From Halothiobacillus sp. (GTDB lineage Bacteria; Pseudomonadota; Gammaproteobacteria; Halothiobacillales; Halothiobacillaceae): 37,553 nucleotides of DNA. Shown piece by piece: positions 1 to 8,221 of this stretch. The translations under genes and the position numbers were made by a program. The notes under the pieces were generated by a model. The model was not told the DNA's origin. It saw only the letters and a list, made by a program, of their open reading frames with translations, and did not search any database. The stretch covers positions 1 through 37,553 of the forward strand of contig JAGXIF010000009.1 in NCBI GenBank assembly GCA_024635755.1, given 5' to 3'. How positions within the stretch are numbered: position 1 is the first letter of the stretch; each line of letters opens with the position of its first letter.

Positions 1-52
1 CCCGACCTCGCGGTTCGTAGCCGCACGCTCTATCCAACTGAGCTACGGGCGC
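1..52 (-). tRNA. tRNA-Arg (anticodon ACG), 3' end cut by the window
   Basis: Read on the minus strand, the sequence begins with acceptor strand GCGCCCG, a D-arm AGCTCAGTTGGATAGAGC, and an anticodon stem closing the loop CTACGAA, which gives anticodon ACG (Arg, CGN codons after A34 deamination). The T-arm and 3' acceptor lie outside the window. It follows tRNA-Asn after only 2 nt, so the two are almost certainly one transcript. Confidence 0.93.
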
Positions 53-54
53 TT

Positions 55-130
<76 letters not shown>

Positions 131-155
131 ATACGTCTCTCTGACGTGGGGCGGC

Positions 156-184
156 ATATTAATGATCCGGCGGGGGTACGTCAA
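156..184 (-). promoter_or_regulatory. Sigma-70 promoter of the tRNA-Asn/Arg operon
   Basis: On the minus strand a -35 box TTGACG (179-184) is separated by exactly 17 bp from a -10 box TAATAT (156-161). The bases after the -10 (GCCGCCCC) form a very GC-rich discriminator, a feature of stable-RNA promoters under stringent (ppGpp) control. The predicted start lies about 20 nt before the mature tRNA-Asn. Stringent control is inferred. Confidence 0.85.
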
Positions 185-260
185 CACCCGATCCCATAAA
201 AATGCGGCCCGGAGCGCGGCACGAGGCCAACCCGTTGATAACCGGTGCCCAGACGAAGTC

Positions 261-281
261 AGGCCCGACATGGCCGGGCCT
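261..281 (-). terminator. Stem-loop downstream of the GlcG/HbpS-like gene
   Basis: A perfect 7-bp stem AGGCCCG/CGGGCCT with a 7-nt loop lies about 45 nt past the stop of the secreted protein gene. There is no T-tract on the minus strand, so it is a weak terminator candidate or an mRNA-end hairpin. Confidence 0.35.
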
Positions 282-324
282 AGGATTGGTCAGCTAACCT
301 GACGAGCGTGCCGGAGGAACGAAC

Positions 325-834
325 TCAGAGAAATTCCAGGTCCATTGTCACGGCCTCGGCCCCCTTGCGGGCGCACATTTCATCGGTCTCGCCGGACGGC
401 GCGCCGGAAACCCCGATGGCCCCGTAGGTCTTGCCGCCGGCCTCGATGGTGACCCCGCCGGCGCCCATCATCAGGCCGGGCACATTGCCCAGGGCACCCT
501 GCCCCCGGTCCTCGAGGGTCGAAGTCGCCGTGTTGAAGGACATGGCGGTGTAGGCCTTCATCTTGGAAATGTTCAGGGTCAGGTCCGGCGCGAGCACGTC
601 ACGCAGCACGACCTGCGGGTTGCCACCACGGTCGACGACGGTCACGCCCACCTGAATCCCTTCCTCGCGGCAAGTCTCCACGGCCGCCTGGGCGGCCTTG
701 AGGGCCATTTCCATCGACAGGCGATCAACGCTGACGGTCAACGGCTGATCGGAAGCGGCCATGGCCCCACCGGCGGCCATGGTCAGGCCCATGGCCAGGG
801 CGGTACGACGGAGGCGGTTTGTGACGAGTTTCAT
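325..834 (-). CDS. Secreted GlcG/HbpS-family (heme-binding-like) protein
   Basis: 169 aa. The chosen ATG at 834 follows a purine-rich AAGGGGA ribosome site and opens a clear signal peptide (MKLVTNRLRR, a hydrophobic stretch, then AMA-AS near residue 27), so the product is periplasmic. The mature part has the GlcG/HbpS/DUF336 fold pattern: a helix with AAQAAVETCREEG, then GVTVVDRGGNPQVVLR, KAYTAMSF, a glycine-rich GLMMGAGGVTI strand, and GAIGVSGAPSGETDEMCA near the end. Family members bind heme or small ligands, or act as accessory sensors; the ligand here is unknown. It lies 68 bp downstream of the old yellow enzyme gene on the same strand, so co-transcription is likely. An upstream in-frame ATG at 906 would bury the signal peptide and was rejected. 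Confidence 0.88.
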   Translation of the reverse strand: MKLVTNRLRRTALAMGLTMAAGGAMAASDQPLTVSVDRLSMEMALKAAQAAVETCREEGIQVGVTVVDRGGNPQVVLRDVLAPDLTLNISKMKAYTAMSFNTATSTLEDRGQGALGNVPGLMMGAGGVTIEAGGKTYGAIGVSGAPSGETDEMCARKGAEAVTMDLEFL

Positions 835-902
835 GCTTATCCCCTTTTTCTCTGGTTGTAATACACGGTTACCGGTTCTGCCCTGACCCATCAGCGGGAC
901 GC

Positions 903-1994
903 TCATTCCTCGAGCGTCGGGTAATCGATGTACCCCTTCTCGCCGCCCCCATAGAAGGTGCTGGAGTCGGCCTCATTCCAGGGAGCGTCCCGTCGAATCC
1001 GCGCGACCAGATCCGGATTGGCGATGAAGGGAATGCCAAAGGCCACCGCATCGGCACGCCTAGCGCTCACGTCTGCCTCGGCACGGGCCTGGTCATACTT
1101 GAAATTGCGGATCACGGGGCCATCGAACAGCGGCACGAGGTCAGCCAGATCGAAGACGGGGCCCGCGGCACCCGGGGCATCCTCGCCCATGCCGGCCAAA
1201 TGCAGATAGGCCAGGCCAAACGGATTGAGTTCGCGCACCACGTAGGAAAAGGTGCCCCAGGGATCGCTGTCGTACATGCCGTTCATCTGCTGCAAAGGCG
1301 AGAGGCGCACGCCGGTGCACGCGGGACCGGCGACCTGAGTGACTGCCGCGAGCACTTCACGCAGCAACCGCATCCGGTTCTCCAGCGAACCACCATATTG
1401 ATCGCTGCGCTTGTTGGTGCCATCCCGCAGGAACTCATCGATCAAGTAGCCGTTGGCGGCGTGCACCTCGACCCCGTCGAAGCCGGCGGCCAGGGCCCGC
1501 TCGGTGGCCCGGGCATAGTCCTCGACCAGCCCCGGGATTTCTTCGGTTTCCAGGGCGCGCGGGGTCTCGAACGGCTTTTTTTCCCCGGAGGGCACGTAGC
1601 CCTCCCCGTCGATGGCAATCGCCGAGGGGGCCACCGGCAGCTTGCCGCCGGGCTGGAAGTCCGAATGCGAAACCCGACCGACGTGCCAAAGCTGCAGGAC
1701 GATCCGGCCACCCTCGTCGTGCACGGCTCGGGTGATCATCTCCCAACCGGCCTGTTGCGCATCGTCGTGAATGCCGGGAGTGGCCGGATACCCCTGCCCT
1801 TCCGGGACGATCTGCGTGGCCTCGCTGATGATCAGGCCCGCCCCGGCACGCTGGCGATAGTAGGTGCACATCATCTCGTTGGGCACGTTGCCCTCACTCG
1901 CCCGGCAACGGGTCAACGGGGCCATGATCACGCGATTGGGCAATGACAGGTCGCCCAGGGCGACGGGGGTAAGCAAAACGGAATCCTGGCTCAT
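903..1994 (-). CDS. Old yellow enzyme family ene-reductase (NemA-like)
   Basis: 363 aa, the usual OYE length. FMN-dependent, NAD(P)H-using reductases of this family reduce activated alkenes, N-ethylmaleimide, nitrate esters or nitro compounds in the cytoplasm. Visible motifs: NRVIMAPLTRCRA (residues 20-32), GLIISEAT, QLWHVGRVSH (101-110), and EVHAANGYLIDEFLRDGTN (176-194), which holds the substrate-anion pair H178/N181 and the proton donor Y183, then DQYGGSLENR. The start at 1994 has GGGAGAAG upstream; an ORF extension to 2018 lacks a ribosome site. It is the first gene of a pair with the secreted GlcG/HbpS-like protein. The true substrate cannot be told from sequence. Confidence 0.93.
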   Translation of the reverse strand: MSQDSVLLTPVALGDLSLPNRVIMAPLTRCRASEGNVPNEMMCTYYRQRAGAGLIISEATQIVPEGQGYPATPGIHDDAQQAGWEMITRAVHDEGGRIVLQLWHVGRVSHSDFQPGGKLPVAPSAIAIDGEGYVPSGEKKPFETPRALETEEIPGLVEDYARATERALAAGFDGVEVHAANGYLIDEFLRDGTNKRSDQYGGSLENRMRLLREVLAAVTQVAGPACTGVRLSPLQQMNGMYDSDPWGTFSYVVRELNPFGLAYLHLAGMGEDAPGAAGPVFDLADLVPLFDGPVIRNFKYDQARAEADVSARRADAVAFGIPFIANPDLVARIRRDAPWNEADSSTFYGGGEKGYIDYPTLEE

Positions 1995-2143
1995 GGTGCT
2001 TCTCCCAAATACGGGCATGGATGTTCAGGCAATCACCGACCCGGCAACGCGGAGCGCGCCGTCAACGGCAAAAACGTTAGTGGGCTAATTTGTAGACGAC
2101 CGCAGCCCGGATTGCCACCCCGTCAGCCCCCGCCTGCGGTGTT

Positions 2144-2506
2144 TCAGTGCCGGGTCGGCCCACCCTCGGCCTCCTGCACCAGGATCCAGGGAGGCGTGAC
2201 CACCGCCCAGAGCGTCGCTTCGCCCGAGGCCCAGTGGCGAGCCGTTTCCGCCTCCAGCGGTGCGATGCCGCCGTCGGCCTGCCATGCCTTGAACTGCTCG
2301 GCACGGTCCCGAATCATGGCCATGGCCACGGCCACCAGGTCCAGTGACGCGTCCACCCGCACGACCTGCCCCTTGGCGAAAAATCGCTCGATCTCAGACC
2401 AGTCGACCTTGGCGGTCTGGCCGACCAATTCCTGGTAGAGCGCCTGATCATCCAGCCCGTCGGTCGATTCGCTGGGGTGCCCGGGATGGGAAGAGTTTTC
2501 TGTCAT
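2144..2506 (-). CDS. DUF2288 family protein
   Basis: 120 aa. The core DWSEIERFFAKGQVVRVD, then SLDLVAVAMAMIRD and the end segment SGEATLWAVVTPPWILVQE, is characteristic of the small DUF2288 family of proteobacteria and cyanobacteria, whose function is unknown. The first 30 residues are hydrophilic and probably disordered. Soluble, with no signal peptide. The start at 2506 (MTENSS) was preferred over 2572 because the latter would run through the divergent cupin gene. Its start faces the cupin start across 43 bp, so the two promoters must overlap. Confidence 0.85.
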   Translation of the reverse strand: MTENSSHPGHPSESTDGLDDQALYQELVGQTAKVDWSEIERFFAKGQVVRVDASLDLVAVAMAMIRDRAEQFKAWQADGGIAPLEAETARHWASGEATLWAVVTPPWILVQEAEGGPTRH

Positions 2507-2549
2507 GATCTGCCTGCCTAATCTTGATGTATTTGAGGAGATGCCGCCG

Positions 2550-2960
2550 ATGGCCCGACGCCGCCCGCCCACGATCGATCGCTCCGCCTATCTCAACCAT
2601 CGCAGCAAGACGCCGGTAATCAACGTGCCGGACGGGTCGCGCGTTCGGGAGTTGATGCATCCGGCCCGGCACGCGATCAAGCGGATGAGCATCGCCGAGG
2701 CCGAGGTCGAGCCGGGATGCCCGACCCGGTTGCACCGCCACGCGGTGGCCGAGGAGGTCTACCACATCCTGGACGGGGCGGGCGTCATGCAGCTCGGCGA
2801 GGACCGCTTTGCCGTGGTTCCCGGTGATATCATTCGCATCGCGCCCGGACAATCGCACCGCATCGAGGCCCACAGCGAAGGGCCGCTGCGCTTCCTGTGC
2901 ATCTGCCAACCGGCTTATCGTGACGAGGATACCGAACTCGTCGATCGTCCCGACAACTGA
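2550..2960 (+). CDS. Single-domain cupin protein
   Basis: 136 aa. A small cupin with the two metal-site motifs: RLHRHAVAEEVYHILDGAG (His, His, Glu ligands, about residues 63-81) and PGDIIRIAPGQSHRIEA (the second-motif His), followed by LRFLCICQPAY. Such proteins bind a divalent metal and act as small dioxygenases, isomerases or sensors; the substrate is unknown. The ATG at 2550 is placed 9 nt after GAGGAG; the in-frame ATG at 2541 sits directly on that ribosome site and is less likely. The N-terminus is rich in Arg/Pro (MARRRPPTIDRS). Divergent from the DUF2288 gene, with a small membrane-protein gene 10 bp downstream. Confidence 0.9.
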   Translation: MARRRPPTIDRSAYLNHRSKTPVINVPDGSRVRELMHPARHAIKRMSIAEAEVEPGCPTRLHRHAVAEEVYHILDGAGVMQLGEDRFAVVPGDIIRIAPGQSHRIEAHSEGPLRFLCICQPAYRDEDTELVDRPDN

Positions 2961-2970
2961 GCACGAACCC

Positions 2971-3177
2971 ATGGTCATTCAACGCAGCACGCTGGAGTTC
3001 CTGATCGCCGCCCTGGCACTGGGCATGGTGATGGCCGCCACCCTGTGGCTGGGCCAAGGCGCCGGGGTCCTGGTCCTGCTGGCCTGGGGTATCGGACTGG
3101 CCATCCACCTCAAACGCAAGTCCAAACGCACGGTCTCTCGGGACGACGATGCTGACGACGATTCCGGGAATACCTGA
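2971..3177 (+). CDS. Small membrane protein, unknown function
   Basis: 68 aa. I do not recognise a family. Two hydrophobic segments are visible: LEFLIAALALGMVMAATLWL (about residues 7-26) and GVLVLLAWGIGLAIHL (about 31-46). A basic patch KRKSKR and an acidic tail DDDADDDSGNT follow, consistent with a two-pass inner membrane protein. It starts 10 bp after the cupin stop, which suggests co-transcription. No clear Shine-Dalgarno sequence precedes the ATG, so the call is moderate. Confidence 0.6.
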   Translation: MVIQRSTLEFLIAALALGMVMAATLWLGQGAGVLVLLAWGIGLAIHLKRKSKRTVSRDDDADDDSGNT

Positions 3178-3254
3178 CCCCTACGGCGATTCCGCCGCCG
3201 CCCTGCGGCCGAGCCGCGCCCCGTTGAGTTGACGGCACGCATCCCCGTTTCGAA

Positions 3255-4025
3255 TCAGTCGCCCGATTCATCTGCCAGCAGGGTGCGTACCCGGTCGAGG
3301 TCGGCCTGCGTATCGACGCCCGGCGGAGGCGTCACCTCCGCGAGGTCCACGGCAATGATCTCGCCCATCGATAGTGCGCGCAGCTGTTCCAGCTTCTCCA
3401 GACGCTCGACCTCCGGGCTGAAGGTCTGGACGAAACGTCGCAGAAACCCCGCCCGGTAGGCATAGAGGCCCAGATGGCGAAAGCCGTACACCCCGGCCTC
3501 GGACGGCTCCGGCAGCCCATCGCGGTGGAAGGGAATGGGCGCACGCGAGAAATACATGGCCTCGGCACGGGCGTTCGCGACCACCTTGACCGCATCCGGC
3601 GACAAAAACTCGTGCTTGTCGAGGATCGGCACCATCAACGTGGCCATGGCGGCCTCGGGCTTGGCGCGCAGCAGATTGGCCACCTGCGCGAGCAAGACCG
3701 GCGGCATCATCGGCTCGTCGCCCTGCAGGTTGACCACGACCGTCTCGTCGGGCAATTCCAAAAAATCGATCACCTCGGCCAGCCGATCGGTCCCCGACTC
3801 GTGTCCCTCGCTGGTGAGCACCGCACGGGCACCAATCTCGGCGGCCGCCTCCTGGATGCGCTCGTCGTCCGTGGCGATCACCACCTGCTCGGCCCCGGCG
3901 GCGACGGCGCGCTCATAGACCCAGTCGATCATGGGCCGACCGCCAATGTCGGCCAGCGGCTTGCCCGGCAGCCGGCTGGAGTCGTATCGCGCCGGGATCA
4001 CGATCCAGTCGGTTTCCGCCATCAT
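3255..4025 (-). CDS. kdsB: 3-deoxy-manno-octulosonate cytidylyltransferase (CMP-KDO synthetase)
   Basis: 256 aa. KdsB activates KDO with CTP to CMP-KDO for the LPS inner core, in the cytoplasm. Signature motifs are present: [15 protein letters not shown] near the N-terminus (nucleotide loop), [39 protein letters not shown] (metal/nucleotide site), and APIPFHRDG. Length is normal. The start codon overlaps the upstream Trm112-like gene (stop and start share bases in ATGA), so translation is coupled. It is the last gene of the exbB-to-kdsB envelope operon. Confidence 0.97.
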   Translation of the reverse strand: MMAETDWIVIPARYDSSRLPGKPLADIGGRPMIDWVYERAVAAGAEQVVIATDDERIQEAAAEIGARAVLTSEGHESGTDRLAEVIDFLELPDETVVVNLQGDEPMMPPVLLAQVANLLRAKPEAAMATLMVPILDKHEFLSPDAVKVVANARAEAMYFSRAPIPFHRDGLPEPSEAGVYGFRHLGLYAYRAGFLRRFVQTFSPEVERLEKLEQLRALSMGEIIAVDLAEVTPPPGVDTQADLDRVRTLLADESGD

Positions 4026-4246
4026 GAGGCCGACCCACCGTTCGTCGCCGGATGCTTCTTGCGCCAGGCGGCATGTTCCTCGTCGGAAAGGCGACGTGCC
4101 TCGTCTTCGAGCATCACGGGAATATCGTCACGGATGGGATAGGCCAAGTGCGCCGACAGCGAGATCAGTTCCTGGTTGGCCTTGTCGTAGATCAGCGGCC
4201 CCTTGGTCACGGGGCAGACGAGGATATCGAGCAGCTTCTTGTCCAT
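4022..4246 (-). CDS. Trm112-like / YcaR-UPF0434 family protein
   Basis: 74 aa. Small zinc-ribbon-like protein of the Trm112 family: [18 protein letters not shown] and [18 protein letters not shown] are diagnostic. Only one Cys of the usual ligand set is present, as in many bacterial YcaR proteins. In bacteria the role is not settled; members may act as small methyltransferase partners. It sits between lpxK and kdsB, the same place as ycaR in Escherichia coli, and its stop overlaps the kdsB start. Confidence 0.93.
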   Translation of the reverse strand: MDKKLLDILVCPVTKGPLIYDKANQELISLSAHLAYPIRDDIPVMLEDEARRLSDEEHAAWRKKHPATNGGSAS

Positions 4247-4273
4247 GGGCTAATTACCTTTTGAGTTGGGGCA

Positions 4274-5290
4274 TCACGAAGGAGAGCGCGCCGACAGCGT
4301 TGCCAGCCGGGCCAACGTGGACTCGATCAGAGCCGGCGGCAATTCGATACCACCGCGTGCGACCAGCACCTGCTCCGGGCCGCTGGGGGCGACCGGCCAC
4401 TTGACCGCGTCCTTTTCCGTGATGATAACCGGACGGCCGTCACCGAGCAGTTCCTCGGCGTGGGCCGCTGTGGGCGCGGCATGATCATCGAGTGGGACGC
4501 CCTCCACCCGGGCCCCGTCCGCCTCCAGCATGTTGAAGAAGCGATCGGGGTTACCGATGCCGGCCAGAACGAGCACCTCCCGCCCGGCCAGATACTCGGC
4601 CGGGTGCTCCCGCCCATCGAACAGGTCGAACACGCCGGTGAGTCGGAAATCGCTGCGATAGGCATTGGTCGCGCCGATGGCCGTCGCCGGCAAGGTCTCC
4701 ACCGGCCCGCCATTTACCAGGATGGCATCCGCCTCGACCAGGGTGGCCACCGGCTCGCGCAGTGGGCCGGCCGGCAGGCACAGACCATTGCCCAGCCCGC
4801 GGCGGCCATCGACCACCACCCATTCGATATCGCGAGCCAATCGGTGATGCTGTAGGCCATCATCACTGATGATCACGTCGACCTCCGGGTAGCGTGCCAG
4901 CAATTGCTCGGCGGCCTGACGGCGACGGGGGTGGACCACTACCGGCGCGCCCGTCCGCTGCCGGATCAGCCAGGGCTCATCGCCACAGACCGAAGCGCCC
5001 TGCGCTTCGGCAAGATCCAGCGGCTCGATCCCCACCTTCACGCCCACGCCCCGGCTGACCACACCCGGTTGCCAGCCGGCTTGGTGCAAGGCCTCCACCA
5101 GGGCGATCACGATCGGGGTCTTGCCGGTCCCTCCCACCGTGATGTTGCCCACCACGATCAGCGGACAGACCAGGGGGACGGGGCGCGCCCGCCGCCGACG
5201 CCGGGCCGCCTCGAGGCATACCAATCGCGACAACGGCCGCAGCAACCAGGCCAGCGGCCCGCGACGTTGCCAGAATGACGGGTAACGCAT
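4274..5290 (-). CDS. lpxK: Tetraacyldisaccharide 4'-kinase
   Basis: 338 aa. LpxK phosphorylates the 4' position of the lipid A disaccharide at the inner membrane, using ATP. The N-terminus WLLRPLSRLVCLEAARRRRR is the usual membrane-facing helix. The P-loop GNITVGGTGKTP is at residues 49-59; SRGVGVKV, DEPWLIRQRTGAPVVV and ISDDGLQHHRLARDIEWVVVD (catalytic Asp region) follow, and ITEKDAVKW is near the C-terminus. The start codon abuts the msbA stop with no spacer, so the two are translationally coupled and work in sequence in lipid A assembly and export. Confidence 0.97.
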   Translation of the reverse strand: MRYPSFWQRRGPLAWLLRPLSRLVCLEAARRRRRARPVPLVCPLIVVGNITVGGTGKTPIVIALVEALHQAGWQPGVVSRGVGVKVGIEPLDLAEAQGASVCGDEPWLIRQRTGAPVVVHPRRRQAAEQLLARYPEVDVIISDDGLQHHRLARDIEWVVVDGRRGLGNGLCLPAGPLREPVATLVEADAILVNGGPVETLPATAIGATNAYRSDFRLTGVFDLFDGREHPAEYLAGREVLVLAGIGNPDRFFNMLEADGARVEGVPLDDHAAPTAAHAEELLGDGRPVIITEKDAVKWPVAPSGPEQVLVARGGIELPPALIESTLARLATLSARSPS

Positions 5291-7090
5291 CTAATCGCCC
5301 GCCTGGTCGGCGAACTGCAACCGATACAGCCCGGCATAGGCGCCGTCGGCGGCCAGCAGCTCGTCATGATGCCCCTGCTCGACCACCCGGCCGGCCTCCA
5401 TCACGACGATGCGGTCGGCATGCTCGATGGTCGACAGACGATGGGCGATCACCAAGGTGGTCCGCCCGCGGGTGAGATTGACCAGCGCTTGCTGGATGAA
5501 GCCCTCCGAACGCGTATCCAGGGCCGAGGTGGCCTCGTCGAGCAGCAGGATGGGTGCATCGCGGTACAGCGCCCGGGCGATGGCGATACGTTGGCGCTGC
5601 CCCCCGGAGAGCAGCACGCCGTTCTCTCCGATATTGGTCTCGAATCCATCGGGCATCTTCTCGATGAATTCGTCGGCAAAGGCGGCCCGCGCGGCCCCCC
5701 GGACCCGCGCCATGTCGAAATCCGCCCCGTCGGCATAGCCGATGTTCGCGGCAATACTGGTGTTGAACAGCACGGTTTCCTGCGAGACATAGGCGAACTG
5801 CTGACGCAGGTTGGCCAGCGACATCGACTCATGCGGGATATCGTCGAGCCGGATCTGGCCGCGCTGGATCTCGACGAATCGCGGCAGCGCGCCCATCAGG
5901 CTCGACTTACCCGCCCCGGACTGGCCGACGAACGCCACGGTCTCGCCGACGCCGATATCCAGGCTGACACCGCGCAACACCCAGTCCTCGTCGGCCACCT
6001 CGCCGGCGGGTCGCTCGGCATAGGAAAGCCAGACGTCGTCGAAGGCGATCTGCCCGGTCACTCGCCGTCCGGTCGGCGTACCGCCCTCGTTTTCGCGCGG
6101 CTCGTCGAGCAGGGCGAACAGGCTCTCGCCCGCCGCAATACCCTTCTGGATGGTCGCATTGAGATTGATCAGGCGCTTGGCCGGGGCCAGGGTCATTGCC
6201 AGGGCCGTGATGAAGGAGACGAAGGTGCCGACGCTGATCTCGTCCATGCGATCGCCACTGGTGGCGAACCAAACCACGCCGGCCACCCCGATGGCGAGCA
6301 CGAACTGGGTGATCGGCGACGAGGCCGCCTGGACCGCCTGCATCTTCATGAAGGCCCGGAAGTTGTACTGGTTCTGTCGAGCGAAGCGTTCCCGCTCATA
6401 GTCCTCGCCGCCGTAGAGCTTGACCACGCGGTGGGCGCTGATGGTTTCCTCGGCGACGTGCGAGACCTGCCCCATCGACTCCTGGATGCGGCGCGCATAA
6501 CGACGGAAGGCCCGCGAGATGCCGGCCACCATGCCGACCAGCAACGGTAGCAACACCAGGATGAACAAAGTCAGTTGCCAGGAGAGATACAGCATCCAGG
6601 CCAGCAGCCCGAGCACCGTGATGCTATCGCGGATCAGCACGGTCAGCGCCTTGGAGGCCGCCTCGGAGACCTGCTCGCTCTGGTAGTTCAGCCGGGTGAG
6701 CACTTCGGTGCTCGGCACGCGGTCGAAGTAGCGCGGTGGCAGATGGAGCACCTGGTCGAAGGTATCGCTGCGCAGGTCGCGGATGACCGAGCGGCCCACC
6801 CAGGCCATGCCGTAATTGGAGGCGAACTCGCCGACCACACGGAAGAGGAATACCCCCAGCAAGGCCAGCGGCATCAGCGTGACCAGAGTCGGGTCCCGCT
6901 CGACGAAGCTGCCATCGAGCAACGGCTTCATCAGCGCAGCGAAGCCGACTTCCGACAGGCCGGCGACCACCATGCCGACGATGGCGATGACCAGGATGCG
7001 GAGGTAACGCCAGGTATACGCCAGCAGGCGGCGGTAGGTATCCCAACCGGCCGGGGCGTTGGCACGCTGTTTGAGGCGTTCGGAGGTCAT
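5291..7090 (-). CDS. msbA: Lipid A export ABC transporter, ATP-binding/permease protein
   Basis: 599 aa. MsbA is a homodimeric half-transporter that flips lipid A-core across the inner membrane. About six membrane helices fall in residues 25-310. The nucleotide-binding domain carries Walker A GQSGAGKS (389-396), signature LSGGQ (494-498), Walker B ILLLDEATSALD (514-525) and switch His in VIAHRLST. The ATG at 7090 overlaps the exbD stop by 4 bp (ATGA). A longer open frame to 7192 runs into exbD and was rejected. The ExbB/ExbD-MsbA-LpxK order is common in gammaproteobacteria. Confidence 0.96.
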   Translation of the reverse strand: MTSERLKQRANAPAGWDTYRRLLAYTWRYLRILVIAIVGMVVAGLSEVGFAALMKPLLDGSFVERDPTLVTLMPLALLGVFLFRVVGEFASNYGMAWVGRSVIRDLRSDTFDQVLHLPPRYFDRVPSTEVLTRLNYQSEQVSEAASKALTVLIRDSITVLGLLAWMLYLSWQLTLFILVLLPLLVGMVAGISRAFRRYARRIQESMGQVSHVAEETISAHRVVKLYGGEDYERERFARQNQYNFRAFMKMQAVQAASSPITQFVLAIGVAGVVWFATSGDRMDEISVGTFVSFITALAMTLAPAKRLINLNATIQKGIAAGESLFALLDEPRENEGGTPTGRRVTGQIAFDDVWLSYAERPAGEVADEDWVLRGVSLDIGVGETVAFVGQSGAGKSSLMGALPRFVEIQRGQIRLDDIPHESMSLANLRQQFAYVSQETVLFNTSIAANIGYADGADFDMARVRGAARAAFADEFIEKMPDGFETNIGENGVLLSGGQRQRIAIARALYRDAPILLLDEATSALDTRSEGFIQQALVNLTRGRTTLVIAHRLSTIEHADRIVVMEAGRVVEQGHHDELLAADGAYAGLYRLQFADQAGD

Positions 7091-7488
7091 CGTGGCGGCG
7101 TCGTCCCCATGCCGATCTTTTCTATCCCCGCTCGGCGGGCGTAGTCGAGCACGGTGATCACGCGCTGGTTGACCACCGCGGCATCGGCCCACAGCACGAC
7201 GGGACGGCCATCCTCGGCAATCTGCTTCAGCGCGGCGGGCAGGCCCTGTTCACCCACCCGTGTCCCATCCACGACAATCGCGCCCTGGGCATCCAGCTCG
7301 ATCACGTGATTCTCCAGCGGTGTGCGTTCGCTGCTGCCGGACTCGGAGACTGGCAGGTCCACTTTAAGGGTCCGGTCGTGGACAAAGGTCGTGGTCAGCA
7401 TGAAGAAGATCAACAGCATGAACACGACGTCGATCAGCGGGATCAGGTTGAGTTCCAGAGGCTCGCGAGGCCGCTGACGAAAATTCAT
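7087..7488 (-). CDS. exbD: ExbD/TolR family biopolymer transport protein
   Basis: 133 aa. One N-terminal membrane helix, NLIPLIDVVFMLLIFFMLTT (residues 14-33), holds the conserved proton-path Asp in LIDVVFMLL. The periplasmic domain VDGTRVGEQGLPAALKQIA and VVLWADAAVVNQRVI is typical of the family. With ExbB it forms the proton-driven motor that energises TonB or Tol-like outer-membrane processes. It overlaps exbB and msbA by 4 bp on each side. TolR is the alternative name, but no tolA/tolB/pal lie nearby. Confidence 0.93.
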   Translation of the reverse strand: MNFRQRPREPLELNLIPLIDVVFMLLIFFMLTTTFVHDRTLKVDLPVSESGSSERTPLENHVIELDAQGAIVVDGTRVGEQGLPAALKQIAEDGRPVVLWADAAVVNQRVITVLDYARRAGIEKIGMGTTPPR

Positions 7489-8117
7489 GCCGCGCGCCTC
7501 CGCACCTGTCCCGCCGGATGCAGCATGTCGACCAGCCGAATCGCCTCGCCTTCCATGTCGATCACCAGTTCGTCCACCAGCCCACGGAAGTAGCGATGAA
7601 AGATGAACGCCGGCACGGCCACCATGATCCCCGCCGCCGTGGTGACCAACGCCTTGGCGATCCCCCCGGCGAGCAGCTCGGGCGCAACGGCGCCGGCCGC
7701 GCTGTGGGCCGTGATGGCCTGAAAGACGTCGATGATGCCGATCACCGTGCCCAGCAGACCCAGCAGGGGGGCGATCAGGGCAATCGTGCCCAAGGTATTG
7801 AGGTAGCGCTCCATCTGGTGCGCCACGTGCCGGCCGGCATCCTCGATGCGGATACGCATGGTGTCGGCCGAGTGGCTGCCCGCCAGCCCGGCTGCCAGGA
7901 TGTGGCCCAGCGGCGACTGCCGGGCAAGCTCCTCCACTCGGGCGACCGTGATGCCGCCCTGCCCCTGCCAGGACCGCACGGTGCCGAGCGGATCACCCGC
8001 CATCAGGCGGCTGCGTCGCAACGTGTAGAACCGCTCGAAGATGATCGCCATGGCGATCACCGAAGCGACGATAATCGGCAGCATCATGCCGCCGCCTGCC
8101 AACACCAGATCAAGCAT
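7485..8117 (-). CDS. exbB: MotA/TolQ/ExbB family proton channel protein
   Basis: 210 aa. Three membrane segments are visible: about residues 12-28, 110-132 (LGTIALIAPLLGLLGTVIGI, the conserved pore motif) and 155-175 (KALVTTAAGIMVAVPAFIF). The long cytoplasmic stretch between the first two is the usual ExbB layout. It pairs with ExbD, whose start overlaps its stop (ATGA). It heads the exbB-exbD-msbA-lpxK-trm112-kdsB operon; the 104-bp gap upstream must hold the promoter. Confidence 0.94.
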   Translation of the reverse strand: MLDLVLAGGGMMLPIIVASVIAMAIIFERFYTLRRSRLMAGDPLGTVRSWQGQGGITVARVEELARQSPLGHILAAGLAGSHSADTMRIRIEDAGRHVAHQMERYLNTLGTIALIAPLLGLLGTVIGIIDVFQAITAHSAAGAVAPELLAGGIAKALVTTAAGIMVAVPAFIFHRYFRGLVDELVIDMEGEAIRLVDMLHPAGQVRRRAA

Positions 8118-8193
8118 GTCCCTTGTGTTTCCTCAAGTTTCCCTGTCATTGATTGAAATCGGGCGGCCCAGCCAACCGGCCGTTGACCGCCCG

Positions 8194-8212
8194 GGAATGG
8201 CCCGGCCATTCC
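8194..8212 (-). terminator. Stem-loop downstream of the DUF4139 gene
   Basis: A 7-bp perfect stem GGAATGG/CCATTCC with loop CCCGG lies 9 nt past the DUF4139 stop, in the gap before exbB. No T-tract follows on the minus strand. It could protect the mRNA end or give weak termination. Confidence 0.35.
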
Positions 8213-8221
8213 GGCTGCGCA

